Source of the DNA: Planctomycetota bacterium
Lineage (GTDB): Bacteria; Planctomycetota; OFTM77
Assembly: GCA_029260795.1 (NCBI GenBank)
Contig: JAJDCO010000036.1
Span: forward strand, 1 to 40,916
Direction of reading: 5' to 3'
DNA: 40,916 nucleotides
Shown: piece after piece, positions 32,350 through 40,811 of the stretch
Layout: every line of letters begins with the position of its first letter
How positions within the stretch are numbered: position 1 is the first letter of the stretch
Made by a program: the position numbers and the translations under genes
Notes under the pieces: generated by a model
The model's database searches: none
Told to the model about the DNA's origin: nothing
Seen by the model: only the letters and a program-made list of their open reading frames with translations

Positions 32350-33480
32350 ATGTTCGAGCAATCCATCATCCTCTCGGCGATTCGTGATGCGATCGACTGG
32401 GTCCTGGGACTCGTCGGACAAGACATCTCGATCCTCCCCCTGCCCGTCCAGGTCGTGCTGTGTGGCTTGATCGCGGCCGGCGGCCTCATGGGCGCCATCG
32501 CATTCGCCGTCCTGATCTACGTCTGGATGGAGCGGCGCATCGCCGGTCGCATGCAGGCGCGCCGCGGTCCGAATCGGGTCGGACCCTACGGACTGCTTCA
32601 GACCGTCGCCGATACGTTCAAGCTCCTCCGCAAGGAAGACATCATCCCGACCGGAGCCAACCGGATCCTGTTCGCGTTCGCGCCGATGCTCGTCCTGGCC
32701 GGTGTGGTCGCCGCCTTTGCCGCCATCCCCATCTCGTGGGACGCGGACAAGGGAGAGCCGATCATGATCGCCGACATCGATCTCGGCATCTTCCTGATCA
32801 CGGCCATCGTCGCGACCGAGGTGATCGGCGTGATCATGGCCGGCTGGGCCTCGAACAACAAATGGTCGCTCTACGGCGCCATGCGCGAGGCCGCCCAGGT
32901 GGTGAGCTACGAGATCCCGCTCGGCTTGAGCCTGCTGGTCCCCGTCCTGATCGTCGGCGACTTGAGCTTGGGGGCCGCGACCGAGGATCAGCTCGGAGGC
33001 AACTGGCTGATCTGGCGAAACCCCTTCATGTGGGCCGTGTTTTTCATCTTCTACGTTGCCGGCCTCGCCAACTGCAAGCGAGCGCCCTTCGACCTACCCG
33101 AGGCCGAGTCCGAGCTCGTCGCCGGGTTCCACACCGAGTACAGCGGCCTGCGATTCTCCTTCTTCTTCATGGAGGAGTACGCGAGCATGACCCTGATCTC
33201 GGCGATCGGAGCCATCTACTTCTTCGGCGCCGGTGACCTCTTCGGGCTTCAAGGCAGCAGCTCGCTCATCATGTTCGGAGTGCTGCTCTTCAAGATCCTC
33301 GTCAGCATCTTCGTGATGATGTGGATCCGCTGGACCCTGCCGCGCCTGCGAATCGACCAGGTCATGACCTTGGGCTACAAGGTCCTGACGCCCATCGCCT
33401 TCTTCCTGCTGCTCGGGGTCACCGTCTGGGATCTTTACGATCTCAACGACAAGCTCTGGGAGCTCTTCTCTCGCTCCTGA
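32350..33480 (+). CDS. nuoH: NADH-quinone oxidoreductase subunit H
   Basis: A 376-residue membrane subunit with about eight or nine helices that joins the peripheral arm to the membrane arm and lines the quinone chamber. Signatures are ERRIAGRMQARRGPNRVGP (about 59-77) and the acidic loop PFDLPEAESELVAGFHTEYS (about 244-263). The ribosome-binding site is weak (GAGAAG). Spacing to nuoI is 34 bases. Confidence 0.97.
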   Translation: MFEQSIILSAIRDAIDWVLGLVGQDISILPLPVQVVLCGLIAAGGLMGAIAFAVLIYVWMERRIAGRMQARRGPNRVGPYGLLQTVADTFKLLRKEDIIPTGANRILFAFAPMLVLAGVVAAFAAIPISWDADKGEPIMIADIDLGIFLITAIVATEVIGVIMAGWASNNKWSLYGAMREAAQVVSYEIPLGLSLLVPVLIVGDLSLGAATEDQLGGNWLIWRNPFMWAVFFIFYVAGLANCKRAPFDLPEAESELVAGFHTEYSGLRFSFFFMEEYASMTLISAIGAIYFFGAGDLFGLQGSSSLIMFGVLLFKILVSIFVMMWIRWTLPRLRIDQVMTLGYKVLTPIAFFLLLGVTVWDLYDLNDKLWELFSRS

Positions 33481-33514
33481 TCATCCATCTGAGCAACGTT
33501 CGGAGACATCTCAC

Positions 33515-34063
33515 GTGGTCGAGACCTTCAAGGACTTCGGATTCGCCGTCAAGACGGCCATCAAAGGCATGGGGATCACCCTCAAGACCTTCTTTGAGAA
33601 GCCCGTCACGCTCCAGTATCCCGAAGAGCGCCCCGAGGTCGATTCTCGCTACCGCGGTATCCACTTCCTCGAGCAGGAGAAGTGCATCTCCTGCAAGGTC
33701 TGCGCCCTCGCCTGTCCGGTCGACTGCATCCACATCGAGTCCGAGCTTCCCGAGAAGGGCCTCTACGATTGGGATCGCTTCGACATCGACTACGGGCTGT
33801 GCATGTTCTGCGAGCTCTGCTGCTTCCCCTGCCCGACCAATTGCATCCACATGGGCAAGGAGTTCGACTTCTCCCGCTTCAGCCGGATGGACCTCGTCCG
33901 CAACATGCTGACCTGGGAGGGCGTCAGCCCGGCCCAAAAGAAAGAGGTCGATGGCATCGCCGCCGAGAAGGCCGCCAAGAAGGCCGCCGCCGCCGAGGCG
34001 AAGAAGAAGGCCGCCCAGGACGAGCCGAAGGACACCCAGGACGAGAAGAAGGACGGCGAGTAG
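33515..34063 (+). CDS. nuoI: NADH-quinone oxidoreductase subunit I, with Lys/Ala-rich tail
   Basis: A 182-residue ferredoxin-like subunit with two [4Fe-4S] clusters (N6a, N6b). Both CxxCxxCxxxCP motifs are intact: Cys57, 60, 63, 67 and Cys96, 99, 102, 106. After about residue 145 comes a tail composed largely of Lys, Ala, Glu and Asp. In a complex without NuoEFG, NuoI is at the exposed tip of the peripheral arm, so a charged tail might help dock a soluble electron donor; this is inference. GTG 33515 is the start. A 354-base gap follows. Confidence 0.95.
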   Translation: MVETFKDFGFAVKTAIKGMGITLKTFFEKPVTLQYPEERPEVDSRYRGIHFLEQEKCISCKVCALACPVDCIHIESELPEKGLYDWDRFDIDYGLCMFCELCCFPCPTNCIHMGKEFDFSRFSRMDLVRNMLTWEGVSPAQKKEVDGIAAEKAAKKAAAAEAKKKAAQDEPKDTQDEKKDGE

Positions 34064-34237
34064 CGAGCGAGCGCTCTTTCGCGAGTGAGACGGACGCCGG
34101 GAATCATCCCGGGAGCGCGTTGAGCTTCATCGCGGACTGGGGCCTTGGAGAGCGCTCCCGGAAGCCCTCCCGGGGCGGCTGACGTCGTCGCGAGCTCCCT
34201 CGATGGGATCGTCGAAGCTCCTCCGCTCGACACCGCC

Positions 34238-34263
34238 AAACCCCTTCCCAGGAGGGGTTTTCT
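34238..34263 (+). terminator. Rho-independent-like terminator between nuoI and nuoJ
   Basis: AAACCCCT (34238-34245) pairs perfectly with AGGGGTTT (34253-34260) around a seven-base loop, and the T run continues to TTTTCT (34258-34263). The T tract is short, so termination may be partial. It would separate nuoABCDHI from nuoJKLMN or lower the latter's expression. Confidence 0.5.
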
Positions 34264-34290
34264 CCGGCCGCATTCTCCCGCCTTTCGAAG

Positions 34291-34319
34291 CTTTTCTTTT
34301 CGCGATGATTCGGTAAGGT
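34291..34319 (+). promoter_or_regulatory. Weak promoter candidate before nuoJ
   Basis: CTTTTC (34291-34296) and TAAGGT (34314-34319) are 17 bases apart in a locally AT-rich stretch after the terminator-like hairpin. The match to consensus is poor, but the position would suit a secondary promoter for nuoJKLMN. Confidence 0.25.
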
Positions 34320-34417
34320 TTGGGGTCTTGTCGCGGGGGCCCCGGTCTGTCCAGAGCCGGTGGGGCCTTCGTCGACAGCAGACGCATCCCCTGAAACAGC
34401 CCCGAGGAACGAGACTC

Positions 34418-34918
34418 ATGACGGCGGCTCACATCGCCTTCGCGGCGTTCGCATTGATCACGGTGGTCTCGGCGTTCGTCGTCGCTTCCCACCGTTCGAT
34501 CGTGCATTCGGCGTTCGGGCTCTTCTTCACGTTCTTCGGGGTCGCGGGGTTGTACCTGACGCTGGGCGCCGACTTCGTGATGGCCGCCCAGATCCTGATC
34601 TACGTCGGCGGGATCATGGTGCTCCTGCTGTTCGGCGTCATGCTGACACCGTCTCGGCGCAGTGACTTCGTGCCGGCGCGCTTCCTGCGTGCCCTGACGC
34701 TCGGCGCGATCGTTCTGGTCGGGCTGCTGTGGGTGTTGAAGAACGCCCACTGGGCGACGCAAGAGCTGGCCTCACCCGAGAGCACGATCGACGAGATCGG
34801 CCGCCAGCTCCTGACCCGCGAGCAATACCTGCTGCCCTTCGAGGTGGTCTCGGTGCTGCTGCTGGCGGCGTTGATCGGTGCGGCGTACTTGGCTCGTCGC
34901 CGCAAGATCGTCGACTGA
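34418..34918 (+). CDS. nuoJ: NADH-quinone oxidoreductase subunit J
   Basis: A 166-residue membrane subunit with five predicted helices. The conserved IVHSAFGLFFTFFGVAGLYL and AAQILIYVGGIMVLLLFGVM segments (third helix with its pi-bulge region) identify it. ATG 34418 gives the family N terminus, with GAGGA about ten bases upstream. nuoK follows after 31 bases. Confidence 0.95.
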   Translation: MTAAHIAFAAFALITVVSAFVVASHRSIVHSAFGLFFTFFGVAGLYLTLGADFVMAAQILIYVGGIMVLLLFGVMLTPSRRSDFVPARFLRALTLGAIVLVGLLWVLKNAHWATQELASPESTIDEIGRQLLTREQYLLPFEVVSVLLLAALIGAAYLARRRKIVD

Positions 34919-34949
34919 GAAGCCTGAAAGAGCGCACGGAGGAAGCCTC

Positions 34950-35258
34950 GTGGACGGCATCCCGATCCATTTCTACTTGGGCGTCAGTGCCCTGCTGTTC
35001 TTCTTGGGCTTGGTGACCATCCTGGCTCGCCGGAACCTCGTGTACATCCTTCTGGGTGTCGAGCTGATCCTGAATGCGGCGAGCCTGAACTTCGTCACCT
35101 TCTCGCGGTACGGGGGCAATCTGGATGGTCAGATCGTCTCGATCTTCGTGATCATCCTCGCCGCTGCCGAGGCCGCGGTCGCCCTGGCGATCGTTCTCAA
35201 TATCTACAACGTCTTCAAGAACGTCGATGTCGACACGCCGAGCGAGCTGAAGAACTAA
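34950..35258 (+). CDS. nuoK: NADH-quinone oxidoreductase subunit K
   Basis: A 102-residue, three-helix membrane subunit, the usual length for NuoK. The conserved acidic residues of the proton path are in LLGVELILNAASLNF (Glu about 36) and ILAAAEAAVALAIVL (Glu about 71). GTG 34950 has GGAGGA about six bases upstream; the frame is open upstream into nuoJ but that extension is not NuoK-like. Confidence 0.96.
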   Translation: MDGIPIHFYLGVSALLFFLGLVTILARRNLVYILLGVELILNAASLNFVTFSRYGGNLDGQIVSIFVIILAAAEAAVALAIVLNIYNVFKNVDVDTPSELKN

Positions 35259-35300
35259 CGGGCTCGAGACCAGACCCAGTCTCCTTCGGATTGAAGAGCG

Positions 35301-37466
35301 ATGGATTCCTTCTCACTCAGCCAGTTCGGTGCCTTCGACCTGGCGCTGATGCTGGTCATCCTGCTACTGCCGCTGCTGTCGTTCGTGATCCTGATCTTCG
35401 TCGGGCGCAAGCTGCCTCGACAAGGAGACTGGCTCGCGACGATGAACCTCTCGATCTGCCTCGGGTTGGCGCTCTTGCTGTTCGCGAAGATGCTGGTCCA
35501 CGAAGAGGCTCCCGAGCTCGCCTTTCGTTCGGCAGCCGTGGCCGGGGTGGACGCCGCGGGCAATGGGGTGATCGAGGACTACAACCCGATCTGGGTCGAC
35601 GTGATCGGCTTCGTGGTCAAACCCGGCATCCTGTTCGACAACCTGACCGCGATCATGCTGGTGGTCGTGACCCTGATCAGCACGCTCGTGCACTTCTTCT
35701 CGATCGGGTACATGCACGGCGACCCGAGGTACTCGCGCTACTTCGCCTACCTGGGGCTCTTCACGTTCTCGATGATCGGGCTGATTCTCTCGGACAACCT
35801 GCTCTTACTCTACGTGTTCTGGGAGCTGGTCGGCGTCTCGTCCTTCCTGTTGATCGGGTTCTGGTTCGAGAAGCCCTCGGCGGCGAGCGCTTGTGTCAAG
35901 GCCTTCATCACGAACCGGGTCGGGGACTTCGGCTTCTTCATCGGCATCGCGATCCTGTTCACGTCGTTTGGTGTGCTCGGCTACCACGAGCTGTTCTCGG
36001 CGCTCTCGGCCGACCCGACCGCCGGCGGAACGCTCTCGGCCGGCTTGCTCACCGCAGCCGGCGTGCTGCTCTTCATGGGCGCGGTCGGCAAGTCGGCGCA
36101 GATGCCATTGCACATCTGGCTGCCCGACGCCATGGAAGGCCCGACGCCGGTCTCAGCACTCATCCACGCGGCCACGATGGTCGCGGCCGGCGTCTACCTG
36201 GTCGGGCGCCTCTTCGTGGTGTTCACACCCGAAGCGCTGCTGGTGATCGCGCTCATCGGTGCCCTGACGGCGATCTTCGCCGCCTTCCTCGGCATCGTGA
36301 TGCACGACATCAAGAAGGTCCTCGCCTACTCGACCATCAGCCAGCTCGGATACATGATCGCCGCCATCGGCGTCGGCGCGGTCACGGCCGGCCTCTTCCA
36401 CCTGATGACGCACGCCTTCTTCAAGGCGCTGCTGTTCCTCGGATCGGGGAGCGTCATCTACGGCATGCACCACCACCAGGACATGCGGGAGATGGGCGGG
36501 CTGCGCAAGAAGATGCCGATCACGTTCGCGTGCATGTTCATCGCGACGCTGGCGATCTCGGGCGTGCCGCTGCTCTCGGGCTTCCTGTCCAAGGACGCCA
36601 TCCTGGCCGGCGCGCTCTTCCAATGGATGGTGCCGGGCAGCGGCGGCCCCGCGTGGCTCTACGCCCTGCCATTCGTCTTGCTGCTGATGGCGGCGGGCGT
36701 GACGTCCTTCTACATGTTCCGCCTGATCTTCTTGACGTTCTTCGGCGAGACCAAGAGTGAGCACGCCGACCATGCGCACGAGTCGCCCAAGGTGATGACC
36801 GTGCCGCTGATCGTCCTGGCGGTGCTCGCCATCGGCTCGGGCGGGCTCGGCCTCACCTCACACCTGGGCATCGGCACCCACTGGTTCAACGATCACGTCG
36901 CGGCACCGACCCTGGACGTGAACGAGCCCAATGGCGCGTTCCTCAACACGCGCTCGACCGAGCTCGTGCTGACCGAGGACGAAGAGCACGCCGAGCATTC
37001 CTCGCACACGATCGCCATGATCTGCTCGCTCCTGGTCGCCGGAACGGGCATCTTCCTCGCCTGCTGCTTCTACCTTTGGCGGAAGCTGTCGGCGGCCAAG
37101 GTGGCCGCGGTGCTGGCGCCCGTGCACCGAACGCTCGAAAACAAGTACTACTTCGACAATCTGTTCGTCGGGGTGCTGAGCAAGAAGGTGATCGTCGGTG
37201 GCCTGAATCGCTTCCTGTGGTGGTTCGACGCCACGATCATCGACGGCATCGTGAACCTGACCGCGCGCATCACGCGGGTCCTGGCCGCGATCCAAGGGCT
37301 CTTCGACAAGATCGTTGTCGACGGTCTGGTCAACCTGGTCGGCCTGGTGACGATCGTCTGGGGCTTCTTCGCCCAACGCCTGCAGACGGGACGCATCCAG
37401 ACCTACTTGATGATGTTCCTGATCGGCTTCGTCGGCCTGGCGGCCGCATTCTTCTTGATCGGTTGA
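35301..37466 (+). CDS. nuoL: NADH-quinone oxidoreductase subunit L
   Basis: A 721-residue antiporter-like subunit at the distal end of the membrane arm. The proton-channel core is clear (FWELVGVSSFLLIGFWF near residue 174 and MEGPTPVSALIHAATMVAAG near 278), and the C-terminal third carries the long lateral helix region and a final membrane anchor. Length is somewhat above the common 610-660, with an extra hydrophilic segment and additional helices in the C-terminal third (about 490-640). Confidence 0.97.
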   Translation: MDSFSLSQFGAFDLALMLVILLLPLLSFVILIFVGRKLPRQGDWLATMNLSICLGLALLLFAKMLVHEEAPELAFRSAAVAGVDAAGNGVIEDYNPIWVDVIGFVVKPGILFDNLTAIMLVVVTLISTLVHFFSIGYMHGDPRYSRYFAYLGLFTFSMIGLILSDNLLLLYVFWELVGVSSFLLIGFWFEKPSAASACVKAFITNRVGDFGFFIGIAILFTSFGVLGYHELFSALSADPTAGGTLSAGLLTAAGVLLFMGAVGKSAQMPLHIWLPDAMEGPTPVSALIHAATMVAAGVYLVGRLFVVFTPEALLVIALIGALTAIFAAFLGIVMHDIKKVLAYSTISQLGYMIAAIGVGAVTAGLFHLMTHAFFKALLFLGSGSVIYGMHHHQDMREMGGLRKKMPITFACMFIATLAISGVPLLSGFLSKDAILAGALFQWMVPGSGGPAWLYALPFVLLLMAAGVTSFYMFRLIFLTFFGETKSEHADHAHESPKVMTVPLIVLAVLAIGSGGLGLTSHLGIGTHWFNDHVAAPTLDVNEPNGAFLNTRSTELVLTEDEEHAEHSSHTIAMICSLLVAGTGIFLACCFYLWRKLSAAKVAAVLAPVHRTLENKYYFDNLFVGVLSKKVIVGGLNRFLWWFDATIIDGIVNLTARITRVLAAIQGLFDKIVVDGLVNLVGLVTIVWGFFAQRLQTGRIQTYLMMFLIGFVGLAAAFFLIG

Positions 37467-37553
37467 CGCATACTCGCAACGGTCGCCGGGCTCGTCCGCG
37501 CGGCCCGCTCGGTCCGAAGTGAAAGGAAGGAGCCTGCTCCGGCAGGAGAGACC

Positions 37554-39089
37554 ATGGAGAACGCGATGGATCTTTCACCCCTACTGACCGCTCTCTGGGT
37601 CTTGCCGATCGTCGGCATGGCGATCGTGCTCATGATGCCGTCGCGGGCGAGCGAAGCGATCAAGACGGTCGCGGCCTTCTTCACGGGTATCCCGCTCGTG
37701 ATCGCGGTCGTGCTCTACTTCATGTTCGATCGCGCCGCCGAAGGCTTCCAGGAGTCGATGACCGTCGCATTCAAGTGGATCGAGCAGTTCAACATCGAGT
37801 ACTACATCGGCGTCGACGGCATCTCGATGCCGCTGGTCCTGCTGACGCAGCTCTTGATGTTCGTCGCGGTCTTCGCCTCGTGGAACATCGACAAGGGCGT
37901 CAAGGGCTACTTCGCGATGCTGCTGCTCCTGACGGCCGGCATCACTGGGGTCTTTGTCTCCCTCGACTTCTTCCTCTTCTACGTCTTCTGGGAGCTGATG
38001 CTCCTGCCGATGTACTTCCTGATCGGCATCTGGGGCGGACCGCGGCGAGAGTATGCGGCCATCAAGTTCTTCCTGTACACGCTGGCCGGCTCGATCCTGA
38101 TGCTGATCGTGCTCATCGCCGTGTACCTGAGCGCCGGGACCTTCCGCATCCCCGAGCTGCTGGCGATGGGGCAAGCCGGGCAGTTCGCCGAGGGGCCCAG
38201 CCTCTTCGGTCTGCCCTTCGACAAGTGGATGTTCGTCTTCTTGTTCATCGGCTTCGCGGTGAAGGTGCCGCTCTTCCCGTTCCACACTTGGCTCCCCGAT
38301 GCGCACGTCGAGGCCCCGACGGCGATCAGCGTCGTGCTGGCCGGTATCCTGCTGAAGCTCGGTGGCTACGGGCTCATCCGCTTCAACTTCCAGATGCTCC
38401 CGGATGCCGCCAAGTGGCTCTGCGGAGTGGGCGAAGGCTCGATTCCGCTCATCCAGTGGCTGGCGGTCATCAGCATCTTGTATGGCGCCTTCGTCGCCAT
38501 GGCGCAGACCGACTTCAAGAAGATGGTGGCTTACTCTTCGGTAAGCCACATGGGTTACGTGATCCTCGGCCTGGCCGCACTCAACAACCTCGGCTTCAAC
38601 GGCGCCGCCTTCCAGATGTTCACGCACGGGCTGAGCTCGGCCGCGCTCTTCCTCATGGTGGGCGTGGTCTACGACCGAGCACACCACCGCGACATCAATG
38701 GCTTCGGCGGACTGGCCCTCAAGATGCCCGTCTACACGGGTCTCTCGGCCGTGGCGCTCTTCGCCGGTCTCGGGCTGCCTGGCCTGGCCAACTTCGTCAG
38801 CGAGGTGATGTGCTTGCTCGGAGGCTACCAGGCCGAGCACACCCGCTACTTCGCGATCGCGGCCGCGGCCGGTGTCGTCTTCACAGCCGGCTACATCCTC
38901 TGGGCGTTGCAGCGCGTCTTCTACGGCAAGCTCAACGAGAAGTACCAGACGATGCCCGACGTCAATGGACGTGAGATCTTCACTCTCGTGCCCTTCATCG
39001 CGCTCGTGATCCTGCTCGGCATCATGCCGGGCTGGGTCCTCGATTGGATGAAGGTCTCCCTCGACGGCGTTGCTCGACTCTTCAGCTAA
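37554..39089 (+). CDS. nuoM: NADH-quinone oxidoreductase subunit M
   Basis: A 511-residue antiporter-like membrane subunit. Signatures are FFLFYVFWELMLLPMYFLIG (about 142-161, with the channel Glu) and LPDAHVEAPTAISVVLAGIL (about 246-265). ATG 37554 has AGGAG six bases upstream. Length is normal and no defect is seen. Confidence 0.97.
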   Translation: MENAMDLSPLLTALWVLPIVGMAIVLMMPSRASEAIKTVAAFFTGIPLVIAVVLYFMFDRAAEGFQESMTVAFKWIEQFNIEYYIGVDGISMPLVLLTQLLMFVAVFASWNIDKGVKGYFAMLLLLTAGITGVFVSLDFFLFYVFWELMLLPMYFLIGIWGGPRREYAAIKFFLYTLAGSILMLIVLIAVYLSAGTFRIPELLAMGQAGQFAEGPSLFGLPFDKWMFVFLFIGFAVKVPLFPFHTWLPDAHVEAPTAISVVLAGILLKLGGYGLIRFNFQMLPDAAKWLCGVGEGSIPLIQWLAVISILYGAFVAMAQTDFKKMVAYSSVSHMGYVILGLAALNNLGFNGAAFQMFTHGLSSAALFLMVGVVYDRAHHRDINGFGGLALKMPVYTGLSAVALFAGLGLPGLANFVSEVMCLLGGYQAEHTRYFAIAAAAGVVFTAGYILWALQRVFYGKLNEKYQTMPDVNGREIFTLVPFIALVILLGIMPGWVLDWMKVSLDGVARLFS

Positions 39090-39107
39090 GAGAGGACTTC
39101 CCGCAGG

Positions 39108-40628
39108 ATGTTCCAGGCGATCCTCGCGACGAGCCCCATGCTCAGCGATATCCAGGCGTTCCTTCCCGAGATCTACCTGACGGTGGGCTTGCTGCTCGTC
39201 GTCATCATCGATCTCCTCCCCGGAATGACCGACCGACGCATTCCCGCCCTCCTCTCACTCGTCGGGCTGGCCTTCGCCGCCCGCGTGCTGTGGCAGCAGA
39301 TGTCGGGAGAGCCGCGTATCGAAGCATTCGGCGGACTGTTCGTCGTCGACCGCTTCGCGCTCTTCTTCAAGCTGTTCACCACCATCGCGGTGACGGTCGT
39401 CATCCTGTACTCCCTCGCCTGGAAGCGGCTCGAGAGCCGCATGGGAGAGTACTACCTGGTGCTGATGTCCGCCGTGCTGGGGATCTTCGTGCTGGTGTCC
39501 AGCCAGCACCTGCTGATGGTGTACATCGGGCTCGAGCTGCTCTCGATCCCCTCCTACATCCTCACCGGCTACTTCAAGAACCAGCGCAAGAGCTCCGAAG
39601 CGTCGCTCAAGTACGTCATCTACGGGTCCGTCGCCTCGGGCACCATGCTGTACGGCTTCTCGCTACTCTACGGGCTGACCGGGACGCTGCGACTGGACGA
39701 GATCGGCCCCGCCCTCGCCCAGGCCTTCTCCGAGTCCGGGAACCCCGAAGCGACCGCCCTCGCCTTCCTCATGGTCCTGGCCGGCTTCGGCTACAAGATC
39801 GCCGCCGTTCCCTTCCACTACTGGCTGCCAGACGTCTACCAGGGCGCACCCATCCCGATCACGACCTTCCTCGCCGTTGCCTCGAAGGCGGCCGGCTTCG
39901 GGGTCTTGCTCCGCTACATGTATCTCGTCTACGGAGCGCCCGGCGCCCTGGCGACCCTGAGCGATGTCGACGTCGTCGCATGGGTCGACAAGCTCTCGCT
40001 CCTCATCGGCATCGTGGCCGCCGTCACGATGACTCTCGGCAACCTCGCCGCGCTGCGACAGAAGAACGTCGTCCGACTGCTCGCCTACTCCTCGATCGCC
40101 CACGCCGGCTATCTCCTGATGGGAGTCGCCGTCATTGGCAGCTCCGGTCTCGAGGCCGTCCTCTTCTACCTCGTCGCCTACCTGATCATGACCCTCGGCG
40201 CGTTCGGCATGGTCATCTACCTGTCGAACTCCGTGAAGAGCGAGGAGATCGAGGACTTCCGCGGCGCGGGCTGGAAGGCGCCGATCGTCTGTGGCGCCTT
40301 CGTGATGTGCCTGGTGTCGCTGGTCGGCCTTCCGCCGACCGCCGGCTTCGTCGGCAAGTGGATGCTCTTCCGGGGCGTCATCGAGTCCGGCATGCTCTGG
40401 CTGGCCGTCGTCGCGGGACTGAACTCCGCGATCTCGCTCTACTACTACTTCCGCGTTGCCAAGGCCCTCTTCTTGGAGAAGTCCGAGAAGGAGTACACCC
40501 TCAAGCGCTCGCCCGTCATGGCCGCCATCATCATCGGTCTGAGCGTCTTGGTCGTCTACTACGGCTTGCGCTTCGGTGGTCTCATCGACCTCGTCCAGCA
40601 GGCGAACCTGTTCGCGGCCGTTCAGTAG
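39108..40628 (+). CDS. nuoN: NADH-quinone oxidoreductase subunit N
   Basis: A 506-residue antiporter-like membrane subunit, last gene of the cluster. Conserved segments include MVYIGLELLSIPSYILTGYF (about 140-159), VPFHYWLPDVYQGAPIPITT and LAYSSIAHAGYLLMGVA. Length is slightly above the common 480-490. No nuoE, nuoF or nuoG follows in the remaining 288 bases. Confidence 0.97.
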   Translation: MFQAILATSPMLSDIQAFLPEIYLTVGLLLVVIIDLLPGMTDRRIPALLSLVGLAFAARVLWQQMSGEPRIEAFGGLFVVDRFALFFKLFTTIAVTVVILYSLAWKRLESRMGEYYLVLMSAVLGIFVLVSSQHLLMVYIGLELLSIPSYILTGYFKNQRKSSEASLKYVIYGSVASGTMLYGFSLLYGLTGTLRLDEIGPALAQAFSESGNPEATALAFLMVLAGFGYKIAAVPFHYWLPDVYQGAPIPITTFLAVASKAAGFGVLLRYMYLVYGAPGALATLSDVDVVAWVDKLSLLIGIVAAVTMTLGNLAALRQKNVVRLLAYSSIAHAGYLLMGVAVIGSSGLEAVLFYLVAYLIMTLGAFGMVIYLSNSVKSEEIEDFRGAGWKAPIVCGAFVMCLVSLVGLPPTAGFVGKWMLFRGVIESGMLWLAVVAGLNSAISLYYYFRVAKALFLEKSEKEYTLKRSPVMAAIIIGLSVLVVYYGLRFGGLIDLVQQANLFAAVQ

Positions 40629-40717
40629 GACCCTCCATCCCGCTGGGCGGATTCGACGGGCTTTCGTCTTCACCCCGGCTTTGCAACACGAAATGCTCCA
40701 GACCGTTCCCTCGGAGG

Positions 40718-40751
40718 CCCGAATTCATTCGGGTGGGAGGTCGTCAACCTC
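40718..40751. repeat. Two adjacent short hairpins after nuoN
   Basis: CCCGAA-TTCA-TTCGGG (40718-40733) is a perfect six-base-pair hairpin. It is followed by GAGGT-CGTCA-ACCTC (40737-40751), a perfect five-base-pair hairpin. Neither has a T tract, so they are not standard terminators. Paired small hairpins after an operon are reminiscent of REP-type extragenic repeats; genome-wide copies would need to be shown. Confidence 0.35.
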
Positions 40752-40773
40752 GCCTCCGCTCGATCAGGCGGAT

Positions 40774-40811
40774 TGAACGTTGAACGTTCAACGTTGAACG
40801 TTCAACGTTCA
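40774..40811. repeat. Perfect 38-bp palindrome of 7-bp units
   Basis: The stretch is made of the units TGAACGT, TGAACGT, TCAACGT, TGAACGT, TCAACGT and a final TCA, and the whole 38 bases equal their own reverse complement. It contains two copies of the 12-base palindrome TTGAACGTTCAA (from 40780 and 40794, the first base of each shared with the preceding unit) and one TCAACGTTGA. It is much more AT-rich than its surroundings and lies 146 bases after the nuoN stop. It could be a clustered binding site, a recombination or replication-related site, or an extragenic repeat. Confidence 0.85.

Larger units (their letters stand above)
34064..34417 (+). other. Gap inside the nuo cluster
   Basis: These 354 bases separate nuoI from nuoJ, while every other gap in the cluster is under 90 bases. 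It contains a terminator-like hairpin at 34238-34263 and a possible promoter at 34291-34319. The reading frame of nuoJ is open back to 34145, but the family N terminus begins at 34418. I see no gene in the gap. Confidence 0.55.

Noticed and set aside
40718..40733. Hairpin after nuoN as the operon terminator
   Set aside because: No T tract follows the stem, so it does not qualify as a rho-independent terminator.
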